Source: Candidatus Rubrivivax defluviihabitans (GTDB taxonomy: Bacteria > Pseudomonadota > Gammaproteobacteria > Burkholderiales > Burkholderiaceae_C). From it: a DNA stretch of 64,000 nt. Under the pieces are notes generated by a model. That model was not told the DNA's origin. It did not search any database and worked only from the letters and a program-made list of their open reading frames with translations. Positions 9,899 through 17,098 of the stretch are shown here, one piece after another. The stretch is taken from assembly GCA_016709385.1 (NCBI GenBank), contig JADJMW010000025.1, positions 1-64,000 of the forward strand, written 5' to 3'. A program made the position numbers and the translations under genes. The first letter of the stretch is position 1. Each line of letters starts with the position of its first letter.

Positions 9899-10174
9899 GT
9901 GCGACTGACCTACGATCCAGCCAAGCGCGAGAAGACGCTCACGGAGCGCGGTCTCGACTTCGAAGATGCCTTGATCATCTTCGACGGACCGACAGTCGAG
10001 ATCGAGGACACGCGCAAGGACTACGGCGAACGTCGAATCATCTGCTTCGGCCGCCTGGAAGACCGGATGATCGTCGTCGGATACACACCGCGTGGCGCGG
10101 TTCGCCACGTGTTCAGCATGCGAAAGGCCAATGATCGTGAGCAAGCCCGCCTCGCGCCGTACCTTGGGCTCTGA
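9899..10174 (+). CDS. brnT: BrnT-family ribonuclease toxin
   Basis: BrnT toxins are small RelE-like-fold ribonucleases neutralised by BrnA. 91 residues from a GTG start: VRLTYDPAKREKTLTERGLDFEDALIIF (residues 1-28), then VEIEDTRKDYGERRIICFGRLEDRMIVVGYTPRG and the typical end RHVFSMRKANDREQARLAP. The last two blocks hold the conserved basic and acidic residues of the family. The GTG was chosen because the family begins with [MV]xxxYDPAK; the open frame extends further upstream into repeat copy 2, where no family sequence is found. The stop TGA is one base before the brnA ATG. Intact, unlike hicA. Confidence 0.92.
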   Translation: MRLTYDPAKREKTLTERGLDFEDALIIFDGPTVEIEDTRKDYGERRIICFGRLEDRMIVVGYTPRGAVRHVFSMRKANDREQARLAPYLGL

Positions 10175-10175
10175 C

Positions 10176-10430
10176 ATGACGCGCGTAGACGCGCATCAGA
10201 TCAAGCCCCACGAGTACAAGGAACTCCCTGAACTCACCGACGAAATGCTCGCCCGAGCCGTCGTCAACAAGGGCGGGCGACCGCGTTTGGAAAGTCCGCG
10301 CCAACTGATCAGCCTTCGTCTGCCGCCCGAGGTCATTGAACGGTGGCGTGCCACCGGGCCAGGTTGGCAAACCCGTATGGCTGAGCGGTTGGCAAAGGGT
10401 CCAACCACCCGCGCAAAGAGTGCCGCCTGA
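10176..10430 (+). CDS. brnA: BrnA-family antitoxin
   Basis: Antitoxin and autorepressor of the BrnT module. 84 residues; after an N-terminal toxin-binding arm (YKELPELTDEMLARAVVNKGGRPRLESP, residues 12-39) comes a ribbon-helix-helix segment (RQLISLRLPPEVIERWRATGPGWQTRMAERLAK, residues 40-72). The GPGWQTR signature is highly typical of BrnA_antitoxin proteins. The order toxin then antitoxin, with one base between them, is the standard brnTA arrangement. GC content is lower than in the flanking chromosomal genes. An in-frame upstream ATG at 10092 lies inside brnT and is unlikely to be used. Confidence 0.92.
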   Translation: MTRVDAHQIKPHEYKELPELTDEMLARAVVNKGGRPRLESPRQLISLRLPPEVIERWRATGPGWQTRMAERLAKGPTTRAKSAA

Positions 10431-10456
10431 GCCGGCGCTGAAGCGGAGCACGAACG

Positions 10457-10540
10457 GCAGGCCACCCGGCGCGGTCTGACGGTACGCGGCACACTCTCGC
10501 CAGCCCGGGCCTGGCGTCGTACCGTCGCGTCGTTGCCTGC
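10457..10540. repeat. Nested three-level inverted repeat between brnTA and feoB 3' copy 3
   Basis: Three concentric pairs of arms: GCAGGC (10457-10462) with GCCTGC (10535-10540); GACGGTACG (10478-10486) with CGTACCGTC (10518-10526); CGCCAG (10498-10503) with CTGGCG (10511-10516), around a CCCGGGC centre. The left shoulder has GGTACGCGGCACACTCTC, matching the loop of the structure at 9542-9640. It sits at the same relative position, between antitoxin stop and feoB fragment. It resembles a folded single-strand recombination site in shape, but no integron attC consensus was found. Confidence 0.7.
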
Positions 10541-10552
10541 TTGGCTGAAACT

Positions 10553-10867
10553 CTGTCGGAAAGCGGCACCGACGCGGCGCAGGCGCTGGCGCCGGTGATC
10601 GCGCAGGGCTGGAGCCTGGCCACGGCCTTGTCGCTGCTGGCCTGGTTCGTCTTCGCGCCGCAATGCCTGGCCACGCTGGCGGCCGTGAAGCGCGAGACCG
10701 GCGGCTGGAAGATGCCGCTCGTCATGGCCGGTTACCTGTTCGCGCTGGCCTATGCGACGTCGTTCGTGACCTACCGGGTGGTGCTGGCGCTGGGCGCAGG
10801 GTGAGACGCCGGGGCCGGGTGCGGGCATCATCGATGTTCCCTGCACCCGAAAGATTTCGCCCGCTCG
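10553..10867. repeat. Direct repeat copy 3: last 84 codons of feoB plus spacer
   Basis: Matches 8573 to about 8885 and retains the reading frame LSESGTDAAQALAPVIAQGWSL through to a stop at 10802-10804, with very few substitutions (A to T in AYATSFVTYR). Being closer to the parent than copy 2, it may be the original feoB end displaced by insertion, or a recent duplicate. An ATG at 10541 opens the frame, but the product would be only a two-helix membrane fragment; there is no evidence of function. The next gene starts right at its end. Confidence 0.9.
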
Positions 10868-11500
10868 ATGAACCAGCCCGCCTTCCCCGACCCCGCCGGC
10901 ACCTGGAACCGCCGCTTCGCCGCAGACGGCTTCCTCTTCGGCACCGAGCCCAATGCCTGGCTGCGCGACCATGCCGGCGTCTGGCAGCCCGGCCAGCGTG
11001 TACTCAGCGTGGCCGACGGCGAGGGCCGCAACAGTGTCTGGCTGGCCAAGCGCGGCCTGCGGGTGGACGCCTTCGACATCGCCGAGGTCGGCGTCGAAAA
11101 GGCGCGCCGCATGGCGGCCGAGCAGGGCGTCAGCGTGAATTTCAGCGTCGCCGACTGCGACGGTTTCGCCTGGCCCGAAGCAGCCTACGACGGCGTGGCT
11201 GCCATCTTCGTGCAGTTCGCCGACCCGGCCATGCGCACGCGGCTGTTCGCCCACATCCGCCGCAGCCTCAAGCCCGGCGGCACGCTGGTGCTGCAAGGCT
11301 ATACGCCCAGGCAGCTGGAGTACCGCACTGGCGGGCCGCCGTTCGAATCGCACCTGTATACGCCGGCGCTGCTGCGCGAGGCCTTCGCCGCGATGGACAT
11401 CGTCGAACTGCGCGAATACGAGGCCGATCTTGCCGAAGGCAGCGGCCACCACGGGCGTTCGGCGCTGATCGGGCTGGTGGCGCGGCAGCGCGGCGCATGA
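10868..11500 (+). CDS. SAM-dependent methyltransferase, TehB-like class I
   Basis: Soluble class I methyltransferase of 210 residues. The SAM-binding motif I region is VLSVADGEGRNSVWLAKRG (residues 45-63), followed by the acidic VDAFDIAEVGVEKARRMA and the post-motif VADCDGFAWP, as in TehB-like and tellurite/thiopurine methyltransferase-like proteins. Later LKPGGTLVLQGYTPRQLEYRTGGPP is the typical fourth and fifth strand region. The substrate is unknown. Its start lies immediately after repeat copy 3, so its promoter probably lies inside the duplicated feoB spacer. The stop overlaps the following ATG, so it is co-translated with a membrane methyltransferase. Confidence 0.85.
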   Translation: MNQPAFPDPAGTWNRRFAADGFLFGTEPNAWLRDHAGVWQPGQRVLSVADGEGRNSVWLAKRGLRVDAFDIAEVGVEKARRMAAEQGVSVNFSVADCDGFAWPEAAYDGVAAIFVQFADPAMRTRLFAHIRRSLKPGGTLVLQGYTPRQLEYRTGGPPFESHLYTPALLREAFAAMDIVELREYEADLAEGSGHHGRSALIGLVARQRGA

Positions 11501-11964
11501 CCGTCACGAGGCGCTCGCGCGACCACCTGGGCACGGCACTGGTGGGGGCCCAGTTCGCCCTGATGGGTGCGCTGGCGTTGTGGGGGACGCCATCGTTCCT
11601 GCTCGGCCGCGCGCCCCTGGTGGCCTGGGCAATGGCCGCCGTCGGCGCCGTGCTGGGCCTGTGGACGCTGACCCACAACCGGCCGGGCAACTTCAATATC
11701 CGGCCCACGCCGCGCGAAGGCGGCCAGCTCGTGCACACCGGGCCCTACCGCTGGATCAGGCACCCGATGTACACCGCGGTCATCGCCTGCGCTGCCGCCT
11801 GCGCCTGGGCCTCGGTCTCGCCCTGGGCCTGGCTCGCGATGGTGGCGCTGGTGGCGGTGCTGGCCGTGAAGTCGCATTTCGAGGAGCGCTGGATGTTGCA
11901 GTGGCATCCCGGTTACGACGCCTACCGCCGGCGCACGCGGCGCTTCCTGCCGTTCATCGTCTGA
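11497..11964 (+). CDS. Isoprenylcysteine carboxyl-methyltransferase-family membrane protein
   Basis: Integral membrane protein of 155 residues with about four hydrophobic segments, coupled to the previous gene by ATGA. The signature block is HTGPYRWIRHPMYTAVI near residues 80-96, followed by the C-terminal EERWMLQWHPGYDAYRRRTRRFLPF; both are characteristic of the ICMT/phospholipid N-methyltransferase (NnrU/Ste14-like) fold that binds SAM at the membrane. Bacterial members act on unknown small hydrophobic substrates. Pairing with a soluble methyltransferase suggests a joint modification, but no substrate can be read from context. Confidence 0.85.
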   Translation: MTVTRRSRDHLGTALVGAQFALMGALALWGTPSFLLGRAPLVAWAMAAVGAVLGLWTLTHNRPGNFNIRPTPREGGQLVHTGPYRWIRHPMYTAVIACAAACAWASVSPWAWLAMVALVAVLAVKSHFEERWMLQWHPGYDAYRRRTRRFLPFIV

Positions 11965-12035
11965 TCCCGTCGCGCGCAGGGTCGACAGGAGCCGCGACGC
12001 GGCCAGCGCAGCCGATCCGTCGGCCCGCAGTGCAG

Positions 12036-12359
12036 CTACACGCCGTCGCCGACCATGCCCATCTCCAGCGGCAGCTTGATGTAAAACAGGCGCAGCTTCT
12101 CGCCTGCCAGGTGCGCGAGCAGCCGCTGGGCTTCCTCTTCGGTGAGCGCGAAGCCCACCTCCACCGGCAGGTCGCCGGCAAGCTCGAAGAAATGCTCCTC
12201 GTGCAGCCGGCCGTGGCGCCCGTAGCCGGCGATGGCGCGGAAGGCCGAACCGCCGTGCAGGCCCAGCCGCTGCGCCTGTTCGAGCAGCCATTCGTAGGCC
12301 AGCAGGCCGTGGTGGCGGCGCTTTTCCTTCACGTAGAACTTGAGGTAGACACCTTGCAT
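12036..12359 (-). CDS. DUF190 protein next to crcB
   Basis: Cytoplasmic protein of 107 residues of the DUF190 family (PII-like ferredoxin-type fold): YLKFYVKEKRRHHGLLAYEWLLEQAQRLGLHGGSAFRAIAGYGRHGRLH covers the first half and EVGFALTEEEAQRLLAHL the second, matching the family pattern closely. It is 45 bases downstream of crcB on the same strand; DUF190 and crcB are frequent operon partners, so a regulatory or sensory role in fluoride export is likely but unproven. Confidence 0.85.
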   Translation of the reverse strand: MQGVYLKFYVKEKRRHHGLLAYEWLLEQAQRLGLHGGSAFRAIAGYGRHGRLHEEHFFELAGDLPVEVGFALTEEEAQRLLAHLAGEKLRLFYIKLPLEMGMVGDGV

Positions 12360-12404
12360 GGTCGGCTCCTTGCGGTCGATGCGCGTGGATTCAATACCTG
12401 ACCC

Positions 12405-12794
12405 TCAAGCCCTGGCGAAGGCCGCGTGGGCGATGAGGATGCCCAGCGTGGTCAGCGCCAGCGATCCGAACAGGTGCGCACTGGCCGCCCCCAGGGCCCA
12501 GGCATATTCCTGGCGGCCGATCAAGGTCACCACCTCGAGCGAGAAGGTGGAGAAGGTCGTCAACCCGCCCAGGAAACCGGTGATGACCAGCAGCCGCCAT
12601 TCCGGCGGCAGCGCGCCGTGCTGGGTGAAATAGGCGCTGGCCGCGCCCACCAGCAGGCCACCGACCAGGTTGGCCGCCAGCGTGCCCAGCGGCAGCGTGG
12701 GGAACACCGGATTCAGCAGGCCGCCGAGCCACCAGCGCAGCAAGGCGCCGCAGCCGGCGCCGCCGAAGACCACCAGCAGGGACAGTCCGCTCAT
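12405..12794 (-). CDS. crcB: Fluoride ion exporter CrcB/Fluc
   Basis: Dual-topology inner-membrane fluoride channel that works as a dimer. 129 residues with four membrane segments. Family signatures: GGAGCGALLRWWLGG (residues 11-25), PLGTLAANLVGGLLVG (35-50, including the conserved Asn), and GFLGGLTTFSTFSLEVVTLI (residues 73-92) with the TTFSTFS phenylalanine track that lines the fluoride path. A Shine-Dalgarno-like GAAGGAA precedes the ATG. A fluoride riboswitch is often found before crcB; I could not recognise its conserved core upstream here. Confidence 0.95.
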   Translation of the reverse strand: MSGLSLLVVFGGAGCGALLRWWLGGLLNPVFPTLPLGTLAANLVGGLLVGAASAYFTQHGALPPEWRLLVITGFLGGLTTFSTFSLEVVTLIGRQEYAWALGAASAHLFGSLALTTLGILIAHAAFARA

Positions 12795-13098
12795 CTGATT
12801 CCTTCCCGTGGCGCCGCACCGTCAGCGCGACTTCATGTAGGCCGCATGCAGCGCCCGGTGACGTCGCTCGGGACACTGGCTGTGCTCGAACCGGTCGAGC
12901 CGGCCCGCAGGCGGACCCTGGCGTGAGGAGGTGGCTGGCACCGGCATGGCCGCATTGTGGCAACTCCGCTGCGGCGATCCCCGATGAGCATGGGCCCGGC
13001 GAGCCGGCCGGGTTCGGGCCACGCACCGAACTGGCCCGACCCGGGCTGCAACTCGGGCGATGATTCGGCATCGCGCAAGCCGGCATCGAAAGGCAGCC
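12795..13098. other. Divergent intergenic region between crcB and the thioesterase
   Basis: 304 bases between divergent starts. On the minus strand a 41-codon frame (12947 to 12822) could encode a basic peptide, but nothing supports it. No operator, riboswitch core or terminator was recognised. Confidence 0.4.
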
Positions 13099-13917
13099 AT
13101 GACCGCCCACCGCCACTGTGCCTACACCAGCCAAGACGGCCGCCTGTTCCTGGCGGGCAGCCTGACGCGCGGCCCCTGGCACCCCGAGCACCAGCATGCC
13201 GGCCCGCCTTCGGCGCTGGTCTGTCGGGCCATCGAGCACGCTGCCGCGCCGCAGGGGCTGACGCACCTGGGCCGCCTCACCGGCAACCTGCTGCGCCCGG
13301 TGCCCATCGGCGAGTGCCGCGTCGAGGTCACGCCCGACTACATCGGCCGCAATGCCGGCCACTATTCGGCGCGGCTCTTCGCCGACGGCAAGGAGGTGGC
13401 CCGCTTCACCGCGCTGATGCAGCGCGAGGACGACCTGCCGGTGCCTGCCGGCACGCCCGGCCACCCCTTGCCCATGGCGCCCAGACCGGTGTCCGAGTGC
13501 CCGCCGTGCCACATGCCTTTCCCGGGCCTGCACGGAGGCTACGGCGACCTGATCGAGAACCGCCTGGCGGAAGGCCGGTATTTCGACGGTCCCTGCGCCG
13601 CCTGGTTCCGCCTGCGCCACCCGCTGGTGGCCGGCGAGGCCCCCAGCCCCTATCAGCGCGTGGCCGTGGCCGCCGACTCCGGCAACGGCATCAGCGCGGC
13701 GCTGGACTTCGCGCACTACAGCTTCGTCAACTGCGACCTCACCGTGAATCTGTTGCGCCGGCCGCTGGGCGAGTGGATTTGCCTGCGCTCGCGCAGCCTG
13801 CTCGGCGGCAACGGCTGCGGCGTGGCCGAGTCGGCGCTGTACGACGAGAGCGGCCTCATCGGACGCGCCACGCAGACCTTGGCCGTGCGGCGGCGCCCGG
13901 CCTCGCCGCCGGCGTAG
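13099..13917 (+). CDS. Acyl-CoA thioesterase-like protein with double hot-dog fold
   Basis: 272 residues, two tandem hot-dog halves as in the TesB-related thioesterase superfamily. The N-terminal half has HAGPPSALVCRAIEHA (residues 33-48) and HLGRLTGNLLRPVPIGECRVEVTPDYIGRNAGHYSARLFADG; the C-terminal half has NGISAALDFAHYSFVNCDLTVNLLRRPLGEWICLRSRSLLGGNGCGVAESALYDESGLIGRATQTLAVRR. The second block is the typical second-repeat strand set. The ATG at 13099 has AAAGGCAG upstream. It would hydrolyse acyl-CoA thioesters of unknown chain type, or serve only as an acyl-binding fold. It stands alone between unrelated genes. Confidence 0.8.
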   Translation: MTAHRHCAYTSQDGRLFLAGSLTRGPWHPEHQHAGPPSALVCRAIEHAAAPQGLTHLGRLTGNLLRPVPIGECRVEVTPDYIGRNAGHYSARLFADGKEVARFTALMQREDDLPVPAGTPGHPLPMAPRPVSECPPCHMPFPGLHGGYGDLIENRLAEGRYFDGPCAAWFRLRHPLVAGEAPSPYQRVAVAADSGNGISAALDFAHYSFVNCDLTVNLLRRPLGEWICLRSRSLLGGNGCGVAESALYDESGLIGRATQTLAVRRRPASPPA

Positions 13918-13955
13918 GCGCCGGTGAAGGCGCTGTGCGCTAGGCCCGCGGCGAC

Positions 13956-14282
13956 TCAGTGCTTCGTCGGCAGCCCGTGCGTGCGCCAGACGGCCAGGCC
14001 GCCTTGCAGGTTGGCCACCTTGCGCCAGCCATGGTGCACCAGGTACTGCATGGCCTGGAAGCTGCGGGCGCCGGTGGCGCAGGCCAGGATCACTTCGCGG
14101 TCCAGCGGCAGTTCGCGATGCCGGCGCTCGAATTCCGACAGCGGCATCTGCACCACGTTGGGGGCGTCGAAGGCCGCGCGCGCGACCTCGGCGTGTTCAC
14201 GCACGTCGACGAGGGTCGCGCTGCCGTCCTGCAGTCGGGCCAGCGCCGTCGGCGCGTCGAGCAGCATCGGGAAAACGGTCAT
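13956..14282 (-). CDS. Rhodanese-like sulfurtransferase
   Basis: Single rhodanese domain of 108 residues, cytoplasmic. It begins MTVFPMLLDAPTALARL, then the domain core LVDVREHAEVARAAF with the CH2A-type DVRE, and the active-site loop ILACATGARSFQAMQYLVHHG, in which the cysteine of CATGAR carries the persulfide; it ends with NLQGGLAVWRTHG. Length and motifs fit GlpE-like proteins that transfer sulfane sulfur to acceptors such as cyanide or thioredoxin. The frame stays open upstream but the ATG at 14282 gives the normal family start. Confidence 0.9.
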   Translation of the reverse strand: MTVFPMLLDAPTALARLQDGSATLVDVREHAEVARAAFDAPNVVQMPLSEFERRHRELPLDREVILACATGARSFQAMQYLVHHGWRKVANLQGGLAVWRTHGLPTKH

Positions 14283-14346
14283 GTCAAGCTCCGGAATCGA
14301 ACCGCGATGGTACGGTATTGGGTATCCATCGCGACGCTGCCGGTGT

Positions 14347-16062
14347 TCAGCGGCCCGGCGCGCGCCGAACGGGCACCCAGGGGTCGCGCAACGGCGCCTG
14401 CAGTGCGGCTTCGGGCAGCGGCTCGCCGATGGCGGCTGCGGGCACGCCGGCCCGGTCGGGCCAGGCGGGCAGAGCGGGCAGAGCGGGCCACGTGGGCGCG
14501 GGCCGCAGGGCTGCGGCCAGCGGTGATCGACGCAGCGTCCGTTCCGCCGCAGCATGCGCCAGGAAGGCGGCGATATCGGTCCTTTGCCGCGGCCGCGTGG
14601 CGTCGTCCAGGAAGCTCATGTGACCGCCGGGATAGTTGCGCACGCTCACGCGGTCGGAGGCCAGGCGCGCCAGGTCGGTTTCGGTGACGTGGAAGGGTGT
14701 CGCCAGGTCGTGCACGCCGCTCACGGCCAGCACGCGAAGCGCCGGGTCGGCGGCCAGCGCGGCGGCGAGGTCGGGCACGGTATCGGGCAGGTCGCGCCCG
14801 GCGTGCGCGAAGTCCCAGTGCTCGATGGCCGTGCTCAGCAGCACGTAGGTGGAGCGGTTGCGATAGAGCAGCGTGTCGCGCAGGTAGGCGTCGATGGCCG
14901 CGGCAAAGGAAGTGCCGATCCAACTGCTCGACGGGTCGCCCTCGGCGGCCAGCGCGCTGCCCACCGGGGCCGCCATGCGGGCGTCGTAGCGGCCCAGCAA
15001 CTGCCCCGGGATCAGGCGTTCGCGGTAGCGCGTGGGGCCGAGGTTGAAGCTCTGCTGCCACTGGGCAGCCGGCAGGCCGGTCAGTTCGGCCAGCGGCAGC
15101 CAGAGCTCGGGCGCCGGCAGCGCGGCGGCCAGCCAGTCGTGCAGCGCCGGGGCGTAACGCATGGCGGCGAAGTCGCGGGCGCCGCCCAGCCAGCCGTCCA
15201 GGTCCACCGGCGCCGGCGTACTCAGCCCGTGCCAGGCGCCGGTGGCGGCATAGCTGGGCAGGTAGCCGGTGCAGGCGATGCCAGCCGTCTCGGTGACGCC
15301 GCAGTTGCTGTGGTAGTCCAGCGCCGGCGACTGCAGGATCAGCCCCGCCGGCCAGGTGCCGGCCTCCTGCAGCCGGCGCGCCAGCACCGCGGTGCGCGGC
15401 CCGCCGTAGCTTTCGCCGTACAGGAACAGCGGCGACGCCTGCCGGCCGTGCATCTGCAGCCAGCGCCGGATGGCGTCGCGGAACAATGCCGCGTCGGCGC
15501 CCACGCTCCAGAAGTCGCGATTGCGGTAGGGCGCGATGGCCTGCGAGCGGCCGCTGCCGACGGCGTCGATGAAGACGAGGTCGGTGCTGGCCAGCAGGCT
15601 GTCGGCGTTGTCCACCAGCGGGAAGGGGCGCGCGGCGGTGGTCGCCGGCACGCCGGTGGCCAGCCGCTTGGGGCCGAACGACCCCAGGTGCAGCCAGACG
15701 CTGGCCGAGCCGGGGCCGCCGTTGTAGAAGAAGGTGACCGGCCGCATGGCGGGGTCGGCGTCGTCGGCCGTATAGGCGACATGGAAGACGCTGGCCTGCG
15801 CCGCGCCGGCCAGCGGCTCGCGCGCGATCAGGTGGCCGGCGCTGGCGGTGTAGGCGATCTCGCTGCCGCCAAGCCGCAGCTGGTGTTTCGTGGTCGCCAC
15901 GGCTTCCACCGCGCCGGGCAGCGAGGCTTCGGGCTGCGACGAATAGGCGTTGGGGTCGTTCAGTGCGCCGGGCGGGTCGGGCACGGGCGCTTCGTCGTCG
16001 CCGCCGCCGCCCCCGCAGGCGGCCAGCAGCGCGAGCAGCAGGGCGGCGGTCAGGCGGCGCAT
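14347..16062 (-). CDS. Lipoprotein serine carboxypeptidase, family S10
   Basis: 571 residues. The chosen start MRRLTAALLLALLAACGGGGGDD gives a lipoprotein signal with lipobox LAAC and a Gly/Asp linker, so the enzyme is probably anchored to the outer membrane or periplasmic face. S10 motifs: FFYNGGPGSAS (oxyanion region), FIDAVGSGRS, catalytic Ser in LYGESYGGPR, catalytic Asp in SGVHDLATPF and His in YPGGHMSF. It removes C-terminal residues from peptides. A further 16 residues upstream (MQNRRKARG...) are open but would spoil the signal peptide. The C-terminal 50 residues are Pro/Ala-rich and outside the fold. No operon partners. Confidence 0.9.
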   Translation of the reverse strand: MRRLTAALLLALLAACGGGGGDDEAPVPDPPGALNDPNAYSSQPEASLPGAVEAVATTKHQLRLGGSEIAYTASAGHLIAREPLAGAAQASVFHVAYTADDADPAMRPVTFFYNGGPGSASVWLHLGSFGPKRLATGVPATTAARPFPLVDNADSLLASTDLVFIDAVGSGRSQAIAPYRNRDFWSVGADAALFRDAIRRWLQMHGRQASPLFLYGESYGGPRTAVLARRLQEAGTWPAGLILQSPALDYHSNCGVTETAGIACTGYLPSYAATGAWHGLSTPAPVDLDGWLGGARDFAAMRYAPALHDWLAAALPAPELWLPLAELTGLPAAQWQQSFNLGPTRYRERLIPGQLLGRYDARMAAPVGSALAAEGDPSSSWIGTSFAAAIDAYLRDTLLYRNRSTYVLLSTAIEHWDFAHAGRDLPDTVPDLAAALAADPALRVLAVSGVHDLATPFHVTETDLARLASDRVSVRNYPGGHMSFLDDATRPRQRTDIAAFLAHAAAERTLRRSPLAAALRPAPTWPALPALPAWPDRAGVPAAAIGEPLPEAALQAPLRDPWVPVRRAPGR

Positions 16063-16166
16063 GGCGCGCAGTGTAGGTCGCGGGCCGCGGGCCTTGCGCC
16101 GGTTCTGCACCGGTCAATTCATCGGTCTTGCACCAGGCTTGCGCCGGTCCCGCGCCGACGGGTCGT

Positions 16167-17060
16167 TCAGCCGTTCGACACCCCCGCCGCCACGTGCCCG
16201 GCTGGCACGTGCGCGGCGGCATTCTCGGTGTGGCCGGTCTGGTCGTCGAAGAAGAAGTCGGGTTCGAATTCGCGCAGGAAGGCGCCCTTGGGCAGGCCGC
16301 CCAGGAACATGGCTTCGTCGACCTCGATCTGCCAGTCCATCAATGTGCGGATGGCGCGTTCGTGCGCAGGCGCGCTGCGCGCCGTGACGAGCGCGGTGCG
16401 GATGCGCATGCGCCGCCCTGGTTCGCGCTGCAGCCGGTGCAGCGCCTCGAGCAGCGGCTTGAACGGCCCTGGCGCGAGCGGCGTGGCGGCGCGCTCGCGT
16501 TCGTGGCTCTGGAAGGCGTCCAGCCCCTGCGCCTGGTAGACGCGCTCGGCCTCGTCGGAAAACAGCACCGCGTCGCCGTCGAAGGCGATGCGCACCTCGT
16601 CGGGGTGGGCGGCCGAGGCATGAGCGCTGGCCGGATAGACGCGCGCCGCGGGCACGCCTTCGGCCAGCGCCGAGCGCACGTCGGCTTCGTTGGTGCTGAG
16701 GAACAGGTTGGCCGCCAGCGGCCGCAGGTAGCGCCACGGCGGCTGGCCGCGCGTGAAGACGCCGCGCTGCATGGACAGCCCGTAATGCTGCGCCGAGCGG
16801 AAGACGCGCATGCCGGAAACCGGGTCGTTGCGCGACAGGATCACCACCTCGACGCGCGGTGCTTCTTCGTTGAAGGCGAGCAGCTTGTTGACCAGCGAGA
16901 AGGCCACGCCGGGCCGCGCCGGCTGCTCCAGGCGCTGCAGTTGCAGCTGCATGTAGGCGCGGTCGTCGCCGTCCTCGAAGACGCGGTTCTCCTGCTCGAA
17001 GTCGAACAGCGCGCGCGAGGAAATGGCGACGACGAGCTGGCCTTCCAGGGTGGCGGGCAT
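16167..17060 (-). CDS. Cytosolic 5'-nucleotidase, NT5C1-type family
   Basis: 297 residues, starting MPATLEGQLVVAISSRALFDFEQENRVFE, the typical N-terminus of the bacterial branch of the 5'-nucleotidase family whose animal members are NT5C1A/B. Further conserved blocks: VEVVILSRNDPVSGMRVFRSAQHYGL (residues 70-95), FLSTNEADVRSAL, VRIAFDGDAVLFSDEAERVYQAQGLDAF (a HAD-like DGDA motif), LGGLPKGAFLREFEPDFFFDDQTGH near the end. Expected to dephosphorylate nucleoside monophosphates. The gene is 38 bases downstream of the LacI-type regulator on the same strand, which may be accidental. Confidence 0.88.
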   Translation of the reverse strand: MPATLEGQLVVAISSRALFDFEQENRVFEDGDDRAYMQLQLQRLEQPARPGVAFSLVNKLLAFNEEAPRVEVVILSRNDPVSGMRVFRSAQHYGLSMQRGVFTRGQPPWRYLRPLAANLFLSTNEADVRSALAEGVPAARVYPASAHASAAHPDEVRIAFDGDAVLFSDEAERVYQAQGLDAFQSHERERAATPLAPGPFKPLLEALHRLQREPGRRMRIRTALVTARSAPAHERAIRTLMDWQIEVDEAMFLGGLPKGAFLREFEPDFFFDDQTGHTENAAAHVPAGHVAAGVSNG

Positions 17061-17098
17061 GGTGGCGTCATGGTACGCGGGGCGGGGCACCAGGCCGC

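Noticed and set aside
9542..10540. Integron attC sites
   Set aside because: The folded-dyad shape is suggestive, but the RYYYAAC/GTTRRRY core pair is missing and no integrase gene is present.
10541..10804. A separate short feoB-like gene
   Set aside because: It is only the duplicated C-terminus of FeoB without G domain, gate segments or promoter.
12822..12947. A 41-codon minus-strand frame just upstream of crcB
   Set aside because: No convincing ribosome site, no family resemblance and Arg-rich composition typical of chance frames here.
12795..12960. Fluoride riboswitch before crcB
   Set aside because: The conserved core of the crcB motif could not be found on the minus strand.
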